Part shown: positions 17,732-26,905 of the stretch, piece after piece
Numbering within the stretch: position 1 is the stretch's first letter
Layout of the letters: each line of letters begins with the position of its first letter
NCBI GenBank assembly: GCA_964358645.1
Contig: CAYHPW010000001.1
Location: forward strand, 107,491-171,490
Source of the DNA: JBBTDV01 sp038042605
GTDB lineage: Bacteria; Bdellovibrionota; UBA1018
DNA length: 64,000 bases
Direction: 5' to 3'
The notes under the pieces: model-generated
Seen by the model: only the letters and a program-made list of their open reading frames with translations
What the model was told of the DNA's origin: nothing
Databases searched by the model: none
Translations under genes and position numbers: made by a program

Positions 17732-18414
17732 TGGTAGACAGCAAAAAGCTTAATGATCTTTTGACTAATAATTGGTTAGGTTTAGACGCGGCCGCTAGAG
17801 ATAAAATCTGTGAATTTTACAATCTAGTGTATAAAGAGAATCAAATACAAAACCTAACCAAACTTATCAATATAAGCGATTTTTTCGAAGGACATGTTAT
17901 TGATGTTAGAGAACTCTTAAAATCATGTCTTATTAATTACCCCGCGTTAGATCTGGGGTCTGGGTTGGGCGTCCCAGGGTTGATGGCCGCAGCAGTAGAA
18001 CAAAAAACATGGATTATTTCAGAAGCAGAAAAAAGAAAGGCGGACTTCTTAATAAGAGCAGTTAGAAAATTGAACATACAGGGCCATATAACGGTTTTTA
18101 GTGGTAGAGCGGAGGATTTCCTTATTAACAATAAGGTTCAATCGGTGGTTGTTAGAGCAGTTGGCCCCATAGATCGTATTTATCGCTTAATTCGTAGATG
18201 TTCCACGTGGAACAATCTAATTCTTTTCAAAGGCCCCGCATGGGAAAGGGAGTGGTTGGGTTTTAATAAAAGCCACTTTTGCAAAGAGTTGATTTTGACA
18301 TCTACCCATGAATATTTTATTGGTAGTGATAAAAAATATCGCATCATAGCAAAGCTTAATCGTGTTCCACGCGGAACAAAAAGTATCAATAAGACGTCAA
18401 TATTCTGTCAGTAA
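17731..18414 (+). CDS. rsmG: 16S rRNA G527 methyltransferase RsmG (GidB)
   Basis: The 227-residue protein is the SAM-dependent enzyme that makes m7G527 in 16S rRNA. The SAM-binding loop is LDLGSGLGVPGLMAA near residue 72, with SEAEKRKADFLIRA forming the next conserved block and SVVVRAVGP a later one. The ATG overlaps the last base of the mnmG stop codon, so the two are coupled. The 3' part of the gene carries two ParB-binding palindromes (18199-18214 and 18363-18378), which constrain its codons near residues 157-162 and 211-216. Family and context (mnmG-rsmG-parA-parB) agree fully. Confidence 0.95.
   Translation: MVDSKKLNDLLTNNWLGLDAAARDKICEFYNLVYKENQIQNLTKLINISDFFEGHVIDVRELLKSCLINYPALDLGSGLGVPGLMAAAVEQKTWIISEAEKRKADFLIRAVRKLNIQGHITVFSGRAEDFLINNKVQSVVVRAVGPIDRIYRLIRRCSTWNNLILFKGPAWEREWLGFNKSHFCKELILTSTHEYFIGSDKKYRIIAKLNRVPRGTKSINKTSIFCQ
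18199..18214. promoter_or_regulatory. parS: parS centromere site 1
   Basis: TGTTCCACGTGGAACA is a perfect 16-base palindrome matching the chromosomal parS consensus bound by ParB. It lies inside rsmG, about 450 bases before parA and 1.3 kb before parB, the usual neighbourhood for parS. Confidence 0.93.
18363..18378. promoter_or_regulatory. parS: parS centromere site 2 (near-perfect)
   Basis: TGTTCCACGCGGAACA differs from site 1 by one central base (GCGG for GTGG). It lies 164 bases downstream of site 1, near the end of rsmG. Two sites this close would give ParB a strong loading point next to its own operon. Confidence 0.85.
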
Positions 18415-18507
18415 TTAATATTTTATTGGATATCCACCGTTAGTTTTAAGGTTTATCTAAAGAAAAATCTTGATCTGCCAGCTATTCACGGCTAGCCTTT
18501 AAGAGTA

Positions 18508-18531
18508 GTCGTTTAAATGGCAGGAAACGAC
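18508..18531. repeat. Inverted repeat between rsmG and parA (7-bp arms)
   Basis: GTCGTTT (18508-18514) and AAACGAC (18525-18531) are exact complements across ten bases. With the stronger hairpin at 18593-18619 it is one of two stem-loops in the 233-base gap between rsmG and parA. It has no following T run. Confidence 0.45.
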
Positions 18532-18592
18532 AAAAGTTTGCTTAATGAAAAGGTTATCCATACCAACCACAACCATAAAGTGTCCGTGATTT

Positions 18593-18619
18593 AAGGGGTG
18601 TTAGTTGTTAACGCCCCTT
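18593..18619 (+). promoter_or_regulatory. Hairpin in the leader of parA
   Basis: AAGGGGTGTTA and TAACGCCCCTT form an 11-bp stem (one G-T pair) with a five-base loop, ending 28 bases before the parA ATG. There is no T run, so it is more likely an operator or leader RNA structure for parAB than a terminator. A DnaA-box-like TTATCCATA lies about 40 bases upstream. Confidence 0.5.
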
Positions 18620-18647
18620 ACACGGGACTATAGAAAGATAATGATGG

Positions 18648-19499
18648 ATGGGGAAAGTAATAGCAGTAACTAATCAAAAGGGTGGGGTAGGTAAAACCAC
18701 AACGACAGTTAATTTAGCCGCAAGCCTCGCGATAGCGGAGAGGAAAACGTTAGTCATTGACTTTGATCCCCAGGGGAACGCGTCATCAGCGCTAGGTATT
18801 GGACGGGCATTATTAAATGGCGGCACTAGAACAATTTATCATGCGTTGGTTGGACAAAAAAAAATATCCGAAGTTATCCTGCGTACAGAAATTGATAATT
18901 TGTTTATAATCCCAGCAAATAGTGATCTTATCGGAGCGGAAATTGAGCTTGTTTCAGCCTTTGCAAGAGAGGCCAAACTTCGGGCGATTGTTGCAGAAGT
19001 TAAGACAGAATATGATTTTATATTGATTGACTGCCCACCATCATTGGGTCTTTTAACTGTTAATGCATTAACAGCGGCGGATAGTTTTTTAGTGCCCCTC
19101 CAGTGTGAATACTTTGCACTCGAGGGGTTAACACAGCTCTTATATACTGTGTCTCTTGTTAGAAGTAGCGTTAATCAGGCTATAGCCGAGGAAGGAATTG
19201 TGTTAACCATGTTTGATGGCAGAAACAATCTTGCCAATGAAGTTGTAAAAGAAGTTAGATCACACTTTGGCGGCATGGTCTTCGAAACAATTGTTCCAAG
19301 AAACGTCAAGCTAAGTGAATGTTCTAGCTTTGGTAAACCAATAATACTTTATGATATAGACTCTAAGGGGTGCTTGGCATATCTCAATCTTGCCAAAGAG
19401 CTTCTTGGAAGAAACCAGCGAAATATAAATTCAGGAATAATATCCGAACCTACACCCAGGGCGGGTGATGATGTAGAACTAGATGTAGTAAATAGGTAG
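18648..19499 (+). CDS. parA: Chromosome partitioning ATPase ParA (Soj)
   Basis: The 283-residue protein is a deviant Walker ATPase of the ParA/Soj group: KGGVGKTTTT near residue 10 has the signature Lys, followed by LVIDFDPQGNASSALG and ILIDCPPSLGLLT. With ParB and parS it segregates newly replicated origins. It lacks the long N-terminal helix-turn-helix of plasmid ParA proteins, as expected for a chromosomal copy. A polar tail of about 25 residues at the C-terminus is longer than usual. The ATG is at 18648, and two hairpins precede it. parB follows after 32 bases with a strong ribosome-binding site. Confidence 0.96.
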   Translation: MGKVIAVTNQKGGVGKTTTTVNLAASLAIAERKTLVIDFDPQGNASSALGIGRALLNGGTRTIYHALVGQKKISEVILRTEIDNLFIIPANSDLIGAEIELVSAFAREAKLRAIVAEVKTEYDFILIDCPPSLGLLTVNALTAADSFLVPLQCEYFALEGLTQLLYTVSLVRSSVNQAIAEEGIVLTMFDGRNNLANEVVKEVRSHFGGMVFETIVPRNVKLSECSSFGKPIILYDIDSKGCLAYLNLAKELLGRNQRNINSGIISEPTPRAGDDVELDVVNR

Positions 19500-19531
19500 A
19501 TAATTTGTATATTTTTTAAGGAGGGGAACAC

Positions 19532-20479
19532 GTGAGCCAAAAACCAGTATTAGGACGAGGGCTGGCGTCACTTTTTACGGGGATGGGTGGTAATGCGGTT
19601 GCGCAAGGAGAGCAGGAGCAGGGCACCCAGGCCACAGAGGCGATAAGCAATCGCGATCGTCATCCTGGGATTAGTTTTGCCTGTGTTGAAGACATTAAAG
19701 TAAATCCATTTCAACCTCGGCGAGAATTTGATATAGGAACTCTTGAAAATCTTGCACAATCCATAAAGTCAAATGGTATTATTCAGCCATTAATTGTCCG
19801 TAAAACAGCCAATAATTATGAGCTTATTGCCGGAGAGCGTAGGCTTCGTGCAGCAAAAGCGGCCGGATTAAAACAAGTTCCTATTGTAATACGACGATCC
19901 ACCGACCGCGAGGCACTAGAGCTTGCTTTAATAGAAAATATTCAGCGTCAAAACTTAAATTGTATTGAAGAGGCTAGAGCCTATCAGCAATTGATAGAGG
20001 AATTTTCATTAACCCAGGAAGAGGTGGCTATCCGCGTAGGGAAAGACCGCACCACAGTGGCTAATCACCTAAGATTATTAAGGTTAGAAGAAGAAGTAAT
20101 CGCTGACCTAATTACGGGTGTGCTTACCCCTGGTCACGGCAAAGCCCTTTTGGGGATGGAAGATAGCGAGAGACGTCGTGATGTATATAGGCAAATAATC
20201 GAAAAAAAGCTTAGCGTACGTGAAGTAGAAGCGCTTATTGAGCACATTAAAGCTAATATTATTGAAGAGCAAACATCACCCCCCATGGAAGGGGAAGGCC
20301 CCCCGGCGTTAAAAGCGGTAAAAGAAAGGTTTATTTCCATTTCACAAGAGCTAACAAAGCAATGGTCTATTAAGGTTAATATGCGCGGCACAGAAAGTCG
20401 GGGACGCATAATTTTTTATTACTCTTCGAGAGAGGAGCTTGATCGTCTCGTTGAAGCATTGCAGAATCAAAGAATATGA
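19532..20479 (+). CDS. parB: Chromosome partitioning protein ParB (Spo0J)
   Basis: The 315-residue protein binds parS and spreads as a CTP-dependent clamp. It starts at a GTG preceded by AAGGAGG. The N-terminal RGLASLF is the ParA-contacting box. The ParB/Srx domain carries NPFQPRREFD, the arginine patch AGERRLRAAK (GERR motif) and ALIENIQRQNLN. The helix-turn-helix follows with TQEEVAIRVGKDRTTVANHLRLLRL. The C-terminal dimer domain closes the protein. The two parS palindromes at 18199 and 18363 are its obvious targets. The bactofilin gene overlaps the stop by four bases. Confidence 0.96.
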   Translation: MSQKPVLGRGLASLFTGMGGNAVAQGEQEQGTQATEAISNRDRHPGISFACVEDIKVNPFQPRREFDIGTLENLAQSIKSNGIIQPLIVRKTANNYELIAGERRLRAAKAAGLKQVPIVIRRSTDREALELALIENIQRQNLNCIEEARAYQQLIEEFSLTQEEVAIRVGKDRTTVANHLRLLRLEEEVIADLITGVLTPGHGKALLGMEDSERRRDVYRQIIEKKLSVREVEALIEHIKANIIEEQTSPPMEGEGPPALKAVKERFISISQELTKQWSIKVNMRGTESRGRIIFYYSSREELDRLVEALQNQRI

Positions 20480-20877
20480 ATTCAAAACAAAACTTAAGTG
20501 TACCTGCCGTTGATTTCGGTGCATCGGGGGTTATAGATCAAGGATGTGAATTTGAGGGCAAGCTGTGCTTCCGTGGAATGGTGCGAATCGGAGGTGTATT
20601 TAGAGGAGAGATTTTCACACCTGATGTGCTGGTAATTGGTGAGGGTGCTAGAGTGTACGGGCAAATTGATGCCGGAACAGTTATTATAAGTGGTGAAGTT
20701 AATGGCAGCATCTTAGCAAAACATCGAGTCGAAATAAATCGGCCAGCAATATTTAAGGGGGACATAGTAACACCCAGCCTTCGGGTGGAAGAGGGAGTGA
20801 TTTTTGAGGGGAGTAGTAAGATGGCCGCTTCTGTTCCTGTACCAATGAAATCTTTTATATCTTCGAACAATTCCTAA
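20476..20877 (+). CDS. Bactofilin family cytoskeletal protein
   Basis: This 133-residue protein has the bactofilin build: a short disordered head, a beta-helical core of Gly- and Val-rich repeats (for example FRGEIFTPDVLVIGEGARVYGQI, in ladder-like turns) and a short tail. Bactofilins polymerise without nucleotide and scaffold cell-shape, division or chromosome-organising factors. The gene overlaps parB by four bases (ATGA), so it is probably made with ParAB. A bactofilin next to parAB is known in deltaproteobacterial lineages, where some bactofilins interact with the partition machinery. Function here is inferred from this context. Confidence 0.9.
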   Translation: MNSKQNLSVPAVDFGASGVIDQGCEFEGKLCFRGMVRIGGVFRGEIFTPDVLVIGEGARVYGQIDAGTVIISGEVNGSILAKHRVEINRPAIFKGDIVTPSLRVEEGVIFEGSSKMAASVPVPMKSFISSNNS

Positions 20878-20883
20878 CTTGAC

Positions 20884-20910
20884 CGCGCGATATCGCGCGT
20901 GTTAGCTAAC
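20884..20910. repeat. Two adjacent perfect palindromes upstream of the ATP synthase operon
   Basis: CGCGCGATATCGCGCG (20884-20899) is a perfect 16-base palindrome in AT-rich surroundings, followed after one base by GTTAGCTAAC (20901-20910), a perfect 10-base palindrome. They fill much of the 74-base gap between the bactofilin stop and the first ATP synthase gene. They may act as a terminator-like hairpin or a regulator site; no T run follows the first one. Confidence 0.65.
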
Positions 20911-20951
20911 TTATTATTTCCAAACCAATTTATAAGTGAGCGGAGCTTGAT

Positions 20952-21395
20952 GTGGGTGAAGTACTAGAACAGCTCGGGCTAGATGGAACATTTTTTTATC
21001 AATTTATTATTTTTGCAGGGGTTTTTTTTACCCTTTCGAAGATTTATTTCAAACCCTTTTATAATCTTTTTGAAAAACGGCATAAAAGGATAAAAAAAGA
21101 CCGTGAGTCCGCTGAAAAATTAATAAATTTAGCCCAGGCTAAGTTAGACCAATACTCACGAATGATTTCCGAAGAAAAAGCGGGGATCAAGAAAATGTAT
21201 GACATTGCGATAATGGAATTACATAACGAAGAGGCCTCTATTATTACAAAAGCTCGCGAGGAAGCGAGGAAAATAACAAAAGAGGCAGCTGAATCGGCTG
21301 TTTTACAACAAGATGAGCTCAAAAAACGGCTCGAATTAGATGTTGAAGCTATTTCTAGAAGCGTTTCAGAGAGACTTTTATCCAGGAAGGTATAA
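20952..21395 (+). CDS. atpF': ATP synthase Fo subunit b' (first of two b-type stators)
   Basis: The 147-residue protein has one N-terminal membrane helix (FYQFIIFAGVFFTLSKIYF) and a long charged helical coil, as in the b/b' stalk that holds the F1 head still. It starts at GTG 20952; an ATG two bases earlier is in a frame that stops at once. It is followed by a second b subunit, so the stator is a b/b' heterodimer as in several deltaproteobacteria, alphaproteobacteria and cyanobacteria. Which copy is called b or b' is conventional. The Fo a and c subunits are not in the window. Confidence 0.87.
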   Translation: MGEVLEQLGLDGTFFYQFIIFAGVFFTLSKIYFKPFYNLFEKRHKRIKKDRESAEKLINLAQAKLDQYSRMISEEKAGIKKMYDIAIMELHNEEASIITKAREEARKITKEAAESAVLQQDELKKRLELDVEAISRSVSERLLSRKV

Positions 21396-21409
21396 GAAAA
21401 TATAGAGAT

Positions 21410-21880
21410 ATGGTTTTTTTTATTTCGCTGATCAATTTTTTTATTCTTGTAGCTCTGATGGTTCGGTATTTAAGAAAGCCGCTGTCTGAGTTTGTTCAGA
21501 ATCGACATAAGTCAATTCTTGATGAACTTAACAAAACAAAGGAAGAGCTAAGCCACGCGCAAGAAAAGTATGATAAATTTTCTGCAAAACTTATGTCATT
21601 AGATTCAGAGATTTTTTCACTTAAAAATTATACCGCACAAGATATAGAAGTTACAAAGAAGCGCATTATGGACGAGGCCAGACGCTCAGCTTATCAAATC
21701 ATTACAGATGCGCGTGCTGGGGTTGATGGCTTATTTATGGATCTTAAGTCAAATATGTACAGGGAGTTAGTGTCGCATGTTCTTTTACGGACGGAAGGAT
21801 TAATAAGAGAGCGTTTAACGAGCGATGATAAGCTTCGTATACGAGAAGAGTTTTCTAAACAGGTGGAGATTACTCAATGA
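21410..21880 (+). CDS. atpF: ATP synthase Fo subunit b
   Basis: The 156-residue product has a very short N-terminus, one membrane helix (FFISLINFFILVALMVRYL) and the typical junction RKPLSEFVQNRHKSI leading into a long alpha-helical stalk. It forms the peripheral stator with the preceding b' protein and contacts subunit delta. It lies 14 bases after the b' gene and overlaps the delta gene by four bases (ATGA), so the operon is tightly coupled. Membrane anchoring and length are normal. Confidence 0.92.
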   Translation: MVFFISLINFFILVALMVRYLRKPLSEFVQNRHKSILDELNKTKEELSHAQEKYDKFSAKLMSLDSEIFSLKNYTAQDIEVTKKRIMDEARRSAYQIITDARAGVDGLFMDLKSNMYRELVSHVLLRTEGLIRERLTSDDKLRIREEFSKQVEITQ

Positions 21881-22434
21881 GTATTGCCTATGTTTATGCC
21901 AAGGCGCTCTATGAAGTCGCGAAAAGCACAGGGATAAGTGCAGAAAAAGATTTTAATGAATTAGAAAAAGAAATAAATATTTTTTTGCAGATGACGGATT
22001 CATCAGCAGAACTCAGCAAGGTTTTACATGGACCCTTATTGACAGCAAAAGAAAGGGTTTCGGTCATAGCCGAGTTAAGTAAGGCAGCAAGATTTTCCAA
22101 ACTATTTACGCAGTTTCTCCTTTTGCTTGCACGAAAGGGAAGAGTGTCCGAAATGAAGGATATTAAGAAAGCTTTATACAGCGTTATGCTTTCTGCGGAG
22201 GGGGGTATACTTGGCCACGTCATCGGCGCAGATCCCATAGATGAGAGAGATCTGGAGGGATTAGCGCTAGCATTCAGTAAAAGACTTGGAAGACGAGTTG
22301 CGTTTCAGGTGTCGGTTGACCCTGAACTTTTAGCTGGTATGAAAGTAACGGTTAGTGGAATTACTTATGATGGCAGCCTAAGGGCACAGATACAACGTCT
22401 TCGGGACCAGTGTGTTATTGGTTGGGCTGGATAG
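21877..22434 (+). CDS. atpH: ATP synthase F1 subunit delta
   Basis: The 185-residue protein is the delta (OSCP-like) subunit that links the b-type stator to the top of F1. The N-terminal [13 protein letters not shown] is typical, as is the C-terminal block from [24 protein letters not shown], the best conserved part of the family. It overlaps the preceding gene by four bases, and atpA starts 23 bases after it. Its length is that expected. Confidence 0.94.
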   Translation: MSIAYVYAKALYEVAKSTGISAEKDFNELEKEINIFLQMTDSSAELSKVLHGPLLTAKERVSVIAELSKAARFSKLFTQFLLLLARKGRVSEMKDIKKALYSVMLSAEGGILGHVIGADPIDERDLEGLALAFSKRLGRRVAFQVSVDPELLAGMKVTVSGITYDGSLRAQIQRLRDQCVIGWAG

Positions 22435-22457
22435 TTAATAGTTTTTATGAGGGAAAT

Positions 22458-23966
22458 ATGCAGATAAGACCGGAAGAAATTACACAAATTCTAAAGGCGC
22501 AGTTGAGCAGTTTTGAAAAGAAATTGGATGTGTCTGAAACAGGCACAACACTTTCCGTGGGAGACGGTGTTGCTAAAGTCTATGGCTTAGAAAAAGCCAT
22601 GGCTGGTGAGCTTGTTGATTTTGGAGAGAATGTTTTTGGGATGGTTCTCAATCTAGAAGAAGAAAGCGTAGGTATAGCGGTTCTTGGGGATGATACACTG
22701 ATCAAGGAAGGTTCTACAGTTAAGAGAACTGGCAAGATTGTTCAGGTCCCAGTTGGTGAAAAATTACTTGGTCGAGTGGTTAATTCTCTTGGTATACCAA
22801 TTGATGGTAAGGGACCTATAGAAACAAAGGATTTCCAAAAAGTAGAAGTAAAGGCTCCAGGAATAGTAGCAAGGCAATCAGTTAAGGAACCACTTCAAAC
22901 AGGGATTAAAGCCATTGATTCTATGATTCCGATAGGGCGCGGGCAGCGTGAATTGATAATTGGTGATCGACAGACTGGAAAAACAGCATTAGCTATCGAC
23001 ACAATTATTAATCAAAAAGGCCAAGGAGTATATTGCATATATGTGGCAATAGGTCAGAAACAATCAACAGTAGCACAAGTCGTTGACAAACTACGAAGTC
23101 ATGGAGCCTTAGAACATACGGTAGTTGTTGTTGCTTCAGCCTCTGAACAAGCACCACTTCAGTTTTTAGCGCCATATACCGGCGTTACGATTGGGGAGTA
23201 TTTTCGAGACAACGGAAAACATGCTCTCATAGTGTATGATGACCTTACTAAGCAGGCGCAAGCCTATAGGCAACTTTCTCTTTTATTGCGGCGTCCGCCT
23301 GGGCGCGAGGCCTATCCAGGGGACGTTTTTTATTTACATTCCCGATTACTAGAGCGTGCAGCAAAGCTAGCAGATAAACTTGGAGGTGGATCACTAACAG
23401 CCTTACCAATAATCGAGACTCAAGCTGGAGATGTGTCCGCATATATACCTACAAATGTTATTTCAATAACGGACGGGCAGATTTATCTAGAGGCTGATCT
23501 TTTTTATTCTGGTATTCGGCCAGCCGTAAATGTTGGGTTATCTGTTTCAAGGGTCGGTGGTAATGCCCAAATCAGAGCAATGAGACAGGTAGCCGGGACT
23601 CTGCGATTGGATTTGGCTCAATACCGCGAGAAAGCAGCGTTTGCGCAGTTTGGTAGTGACCTCGATCCCGCCACCCAGAGACAATTAGCCAGAGGGCAAA
23701 GATTAACAGAGATATTAAAGCAGGATCAGTATTCACCAATGGATGTGCAAAGCCAGGTGCTGGTTATTTTTGCCGGCACAAATGGATATCTTGATAAGTA
23801 TCCGATTGAAAAATTGCTAGAATATGAGCGGCAGCTCATGTCTTTTAGCGAGAAAAGATATCCAGAGGTGCTTAAGGAAATTATCGAGAAGAAAAAAATA
23901 GACGATGGTCTTAAGGCTTCGATAGAGAAAGTGCTTAAAGAGTTTGAAACCGTCTTTTCAGTGTAG
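22458..23966 (+). CDS. atpA: ATP synthase F1 subunit alpha
   Basis: From the ATG at 22458, preceded by GAGGGA, the protein has 502 residues, as usual for alpha; longer in-frame readings overlap atpH and are not needed. The nucleotide-binding loop is [15 protein letters not shown], and the family signature [14 protein letters not shown] is complete. Alpha subunits alternate with beta in the F1 hexamer and bind non-catalytic nucleotide. It begins [12 protein letters not shown], the normal N-terminal stretch. It lies between atpH and atpG in the standard order. Confidence 0.97.
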   Translation: MQIRPEEITQILKAQLSSFEKKLDVSETGTTLSVGDGVAKVYGLEKAMAGELVDFGENVFGMVLNLEEESVGIAVLGDDTLIKEGSTVKRTGKIVQVPVGEKLLGRVVNSLGIPIDGKGPIETKDFQKVEVKAPGIVARQSVKEPLQTGIKAIDSMIPIGRGQRELIIGDRQTGKTALAIDTIINQKGQGVYCIYVAIGQKQSTVAQVVDKLRSHGALEHTVVVVASASEQAPLQFLAPYTGVTIGEYFRDNGKHALIVYDDLTKQAQAYRQLSLLLRRPPGREAYPGDVFYLHSRLLERAAKLADKLGGGSLTALPIIETQAGDVSAYIPTNVISITDGQIYLEADLFYSGIRPAVNVGLSVSRVGGNAQIRAMRQVAGTLRLDLAQYREKAAFAQFGSDLDPATQRQLARGQRLTEILKQDQYSPMDVQSQVLVIFAGTNGYLDKYPIEKLLEYERQLMSFSEKRYPEVLKEIIEKKKIDDGLKASIEKVLKEFETVFSV

Positions 23967-23979
23967 TGTGGGTTGGTAA

Positions 23980-24882
23980 ATGCCAAGCATAAAAGACCTA
24001 AGAAAGCGCATTAGTTCAGTTAAAAACACACAACAAACGACCAAAGCGATGAAAATGGTTTCAGCAGCGAAACTGAGACGCTCACAAGATGCTATTCAAA
24101 ACCACCGCCCTTATGCTCGCCGGATCGATTCCTTAATAAGAAGGGTTTCTGCTTTATCGAGTGGGGCTATAGCTTTATCTCCATTGATCCGTAATGATGA
24201 AGTGTCTCCTTTTGATAGGAGAAAAAAGGTTTTATTGGTTTTAGTCACCTCGGACCGTGGCCTTTGTGGAGCATTTAACAGTAATATAATTAAAGCAGCA
24301 CAAAAATGGTTGATAGCGAACGGCCCTGCATATGAAAGCGTGGAGATGTCATTTTTAGGTAGGCGTGGGTATGATTTTTTTAAAACAAAACATGTAAAGA
24401 TAGCCAGTTATTATCAAGATTTAGGTGGTCGTGTTACTTTTGTAAAAGCTAGGAAGCTTACGGCGAAGCTTATAGATGATTATCTCTTAGGGGGTATCGA
24501 TGAAATCAAGTTTGTATATAATGAATTTAAGAATGTGATGTCACAAAAGGTCGTGATCGAACGATTTTTGCCACTTGAAGAAGAACCCATTGAAAATGTA
24601 AACACGTCGGAAGAAAAACCAGTTTTTCTAATAAAACCCTCACAGCAACAACTTTTAGACCTACTAATTGAAAAGAACTTTGCGGTACAAGCATTCAGGA
24701 TAATGTTGGAATCACAAGCAGGCGAACATGGCGCAAGGATGGCATCAATGGAAAATGCAACTAGGAATGCGGGAGAAATGATTAAAAAACTTACATTGCA
24801 ATATAATAAGCAGCGCCAAGCCGGGATCACTAAAGAGCTTTTGGAAATAATTGGCGGAACAGAATCACAAAAAGCATCTTAG
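23980..24882 (+). CDS. atpG: ATP synthase F1 subunit gamma
   Basis: The 300-residue protein is the central rotor shaft of F1. It begins with PSIKDLRKRISSVKNTQQ and TKAMKMVSAAKLRR, the conserved N-terminal helix, has TSDRGLCGAFN near residue 89, and ends with the complementary helix around ASMENATRNAGEMIKKL. It starts 13 bases after atpA and precedes atpD by 22 bases. Length and ends are complete. Confidence 0.96.
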   Translation: MPSIKDLRKRISSVKNTQQTTKAMKMVSAAKLRRSQDAIQNHRPYARRIDSLIRRVSALSSGAIALSPLIRNDEVSPFDRRKKVLLVLVTSDRGLCGAFNSNIIKAAQKWLIANGPAYESVEMSFLGRRGYDFFKTKHVKIASYYQDLGGRVTFVKARKLTAKLIDDYLLGGIDEIKFVYNEFKNVMSQKVVIERFLPLEEEPIENVNTSEEKPVFLIKPSQQQLLDLLIEKNFAVQAFRIMLESQAGEHGARMASMENATRNAGEMIKKLTLQYNKQRQAGITKELLEIIGGTESQKAS

Positions 24883-24901
24883 TTGTAAAAGGAGAGTGTA
24901 G

Positions 24902-26329
<1,428 letters not shown>

Positions 26330-26345
26330 TTGTATCGAGGATCGT

Positions 26346-26753
26346 GTGAGCGAATCATTAAAGCTTAGCATTTATTCACCAGAGCGAAAACTAATCGAGG
26401 AATTGGTAGTAGAAGAAGTAATATTACCAGGCTCAGAGGGCCAAGTTCAATTTTTACCTGGCCATACCCCAATGCTGGGCACGCTTGAAACGGGAATTTT
26501 TACTTACAAAACAGTAACAGGCACAGAAACTCGAGGTGTGGTAAGTACTGGCTTTTTTGAAGTACTCGAAAATAAAGTGGCAGTAATGGCCGAAACGATA
26601 GAACTCAAAGGTGAAATTGATGTTGAAAGAGCGAAGCGCGCTCAAAAATCAGCTGAAGAAACCTTGAGAGATGCAGAACTTGATGAGCACAAATTTAAAA
26701 AATACCAATTGAAGCTTCAGCGTGCGTTGATTCGTCAACAACTTGGCGAATAA
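26346..26753 (+). CDS. atpC: ATP synthase F1 subunit epsilon
   Basis: The 135-residue protein has the N-terminal beta-sandwich of epsilon (LKLSIYSPERKLIEE, LPGSEGQVQFLPGHTPML) and a C-terminal helical hairpin, the part that can inhibit hydrolysis. It starts with GTG, 16 bases after atpD, preceded by GAGGA. It is the last ATP synthase gene here. Genes for Fo subunits a and c do not follow, so they must be in a separate locus, as is common in related lineages. Confidence 0.94.
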   Translation: MSESLKLSIYSPERKLIEELVVEEVILPGSEGQVQFLPGHTPMLGTLETGIFTYKTVTGTETRGVVSTGFFEVLENKVAVMAETIELKGEIDVERAKRAQKSAEETLRDAELDEHKFKKYQLKLQRALIRQQLGE

Positions 26754-26905
26754 TAAGTTTATTGATTATCGTAAGTAAAAAATAAAACAGACGTGTTGTA
26801 GGCTTGTCTTGATAAGATAATCCATAGGGGTTAACCTAATGTTATAGGAAGAAGTAAAAACAGCGTTTTATTATTTTCATGAAGTGGTGAAAGGATTCTA
26901 GCTTC

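Noticed and set aside
22410..22457. An upstream start for atpA overlapping atpH
   Set aside because: ATG 22458 has its own GAGGGA site and gives the family N-terminus MQIRPEE; the extension has no homology support.
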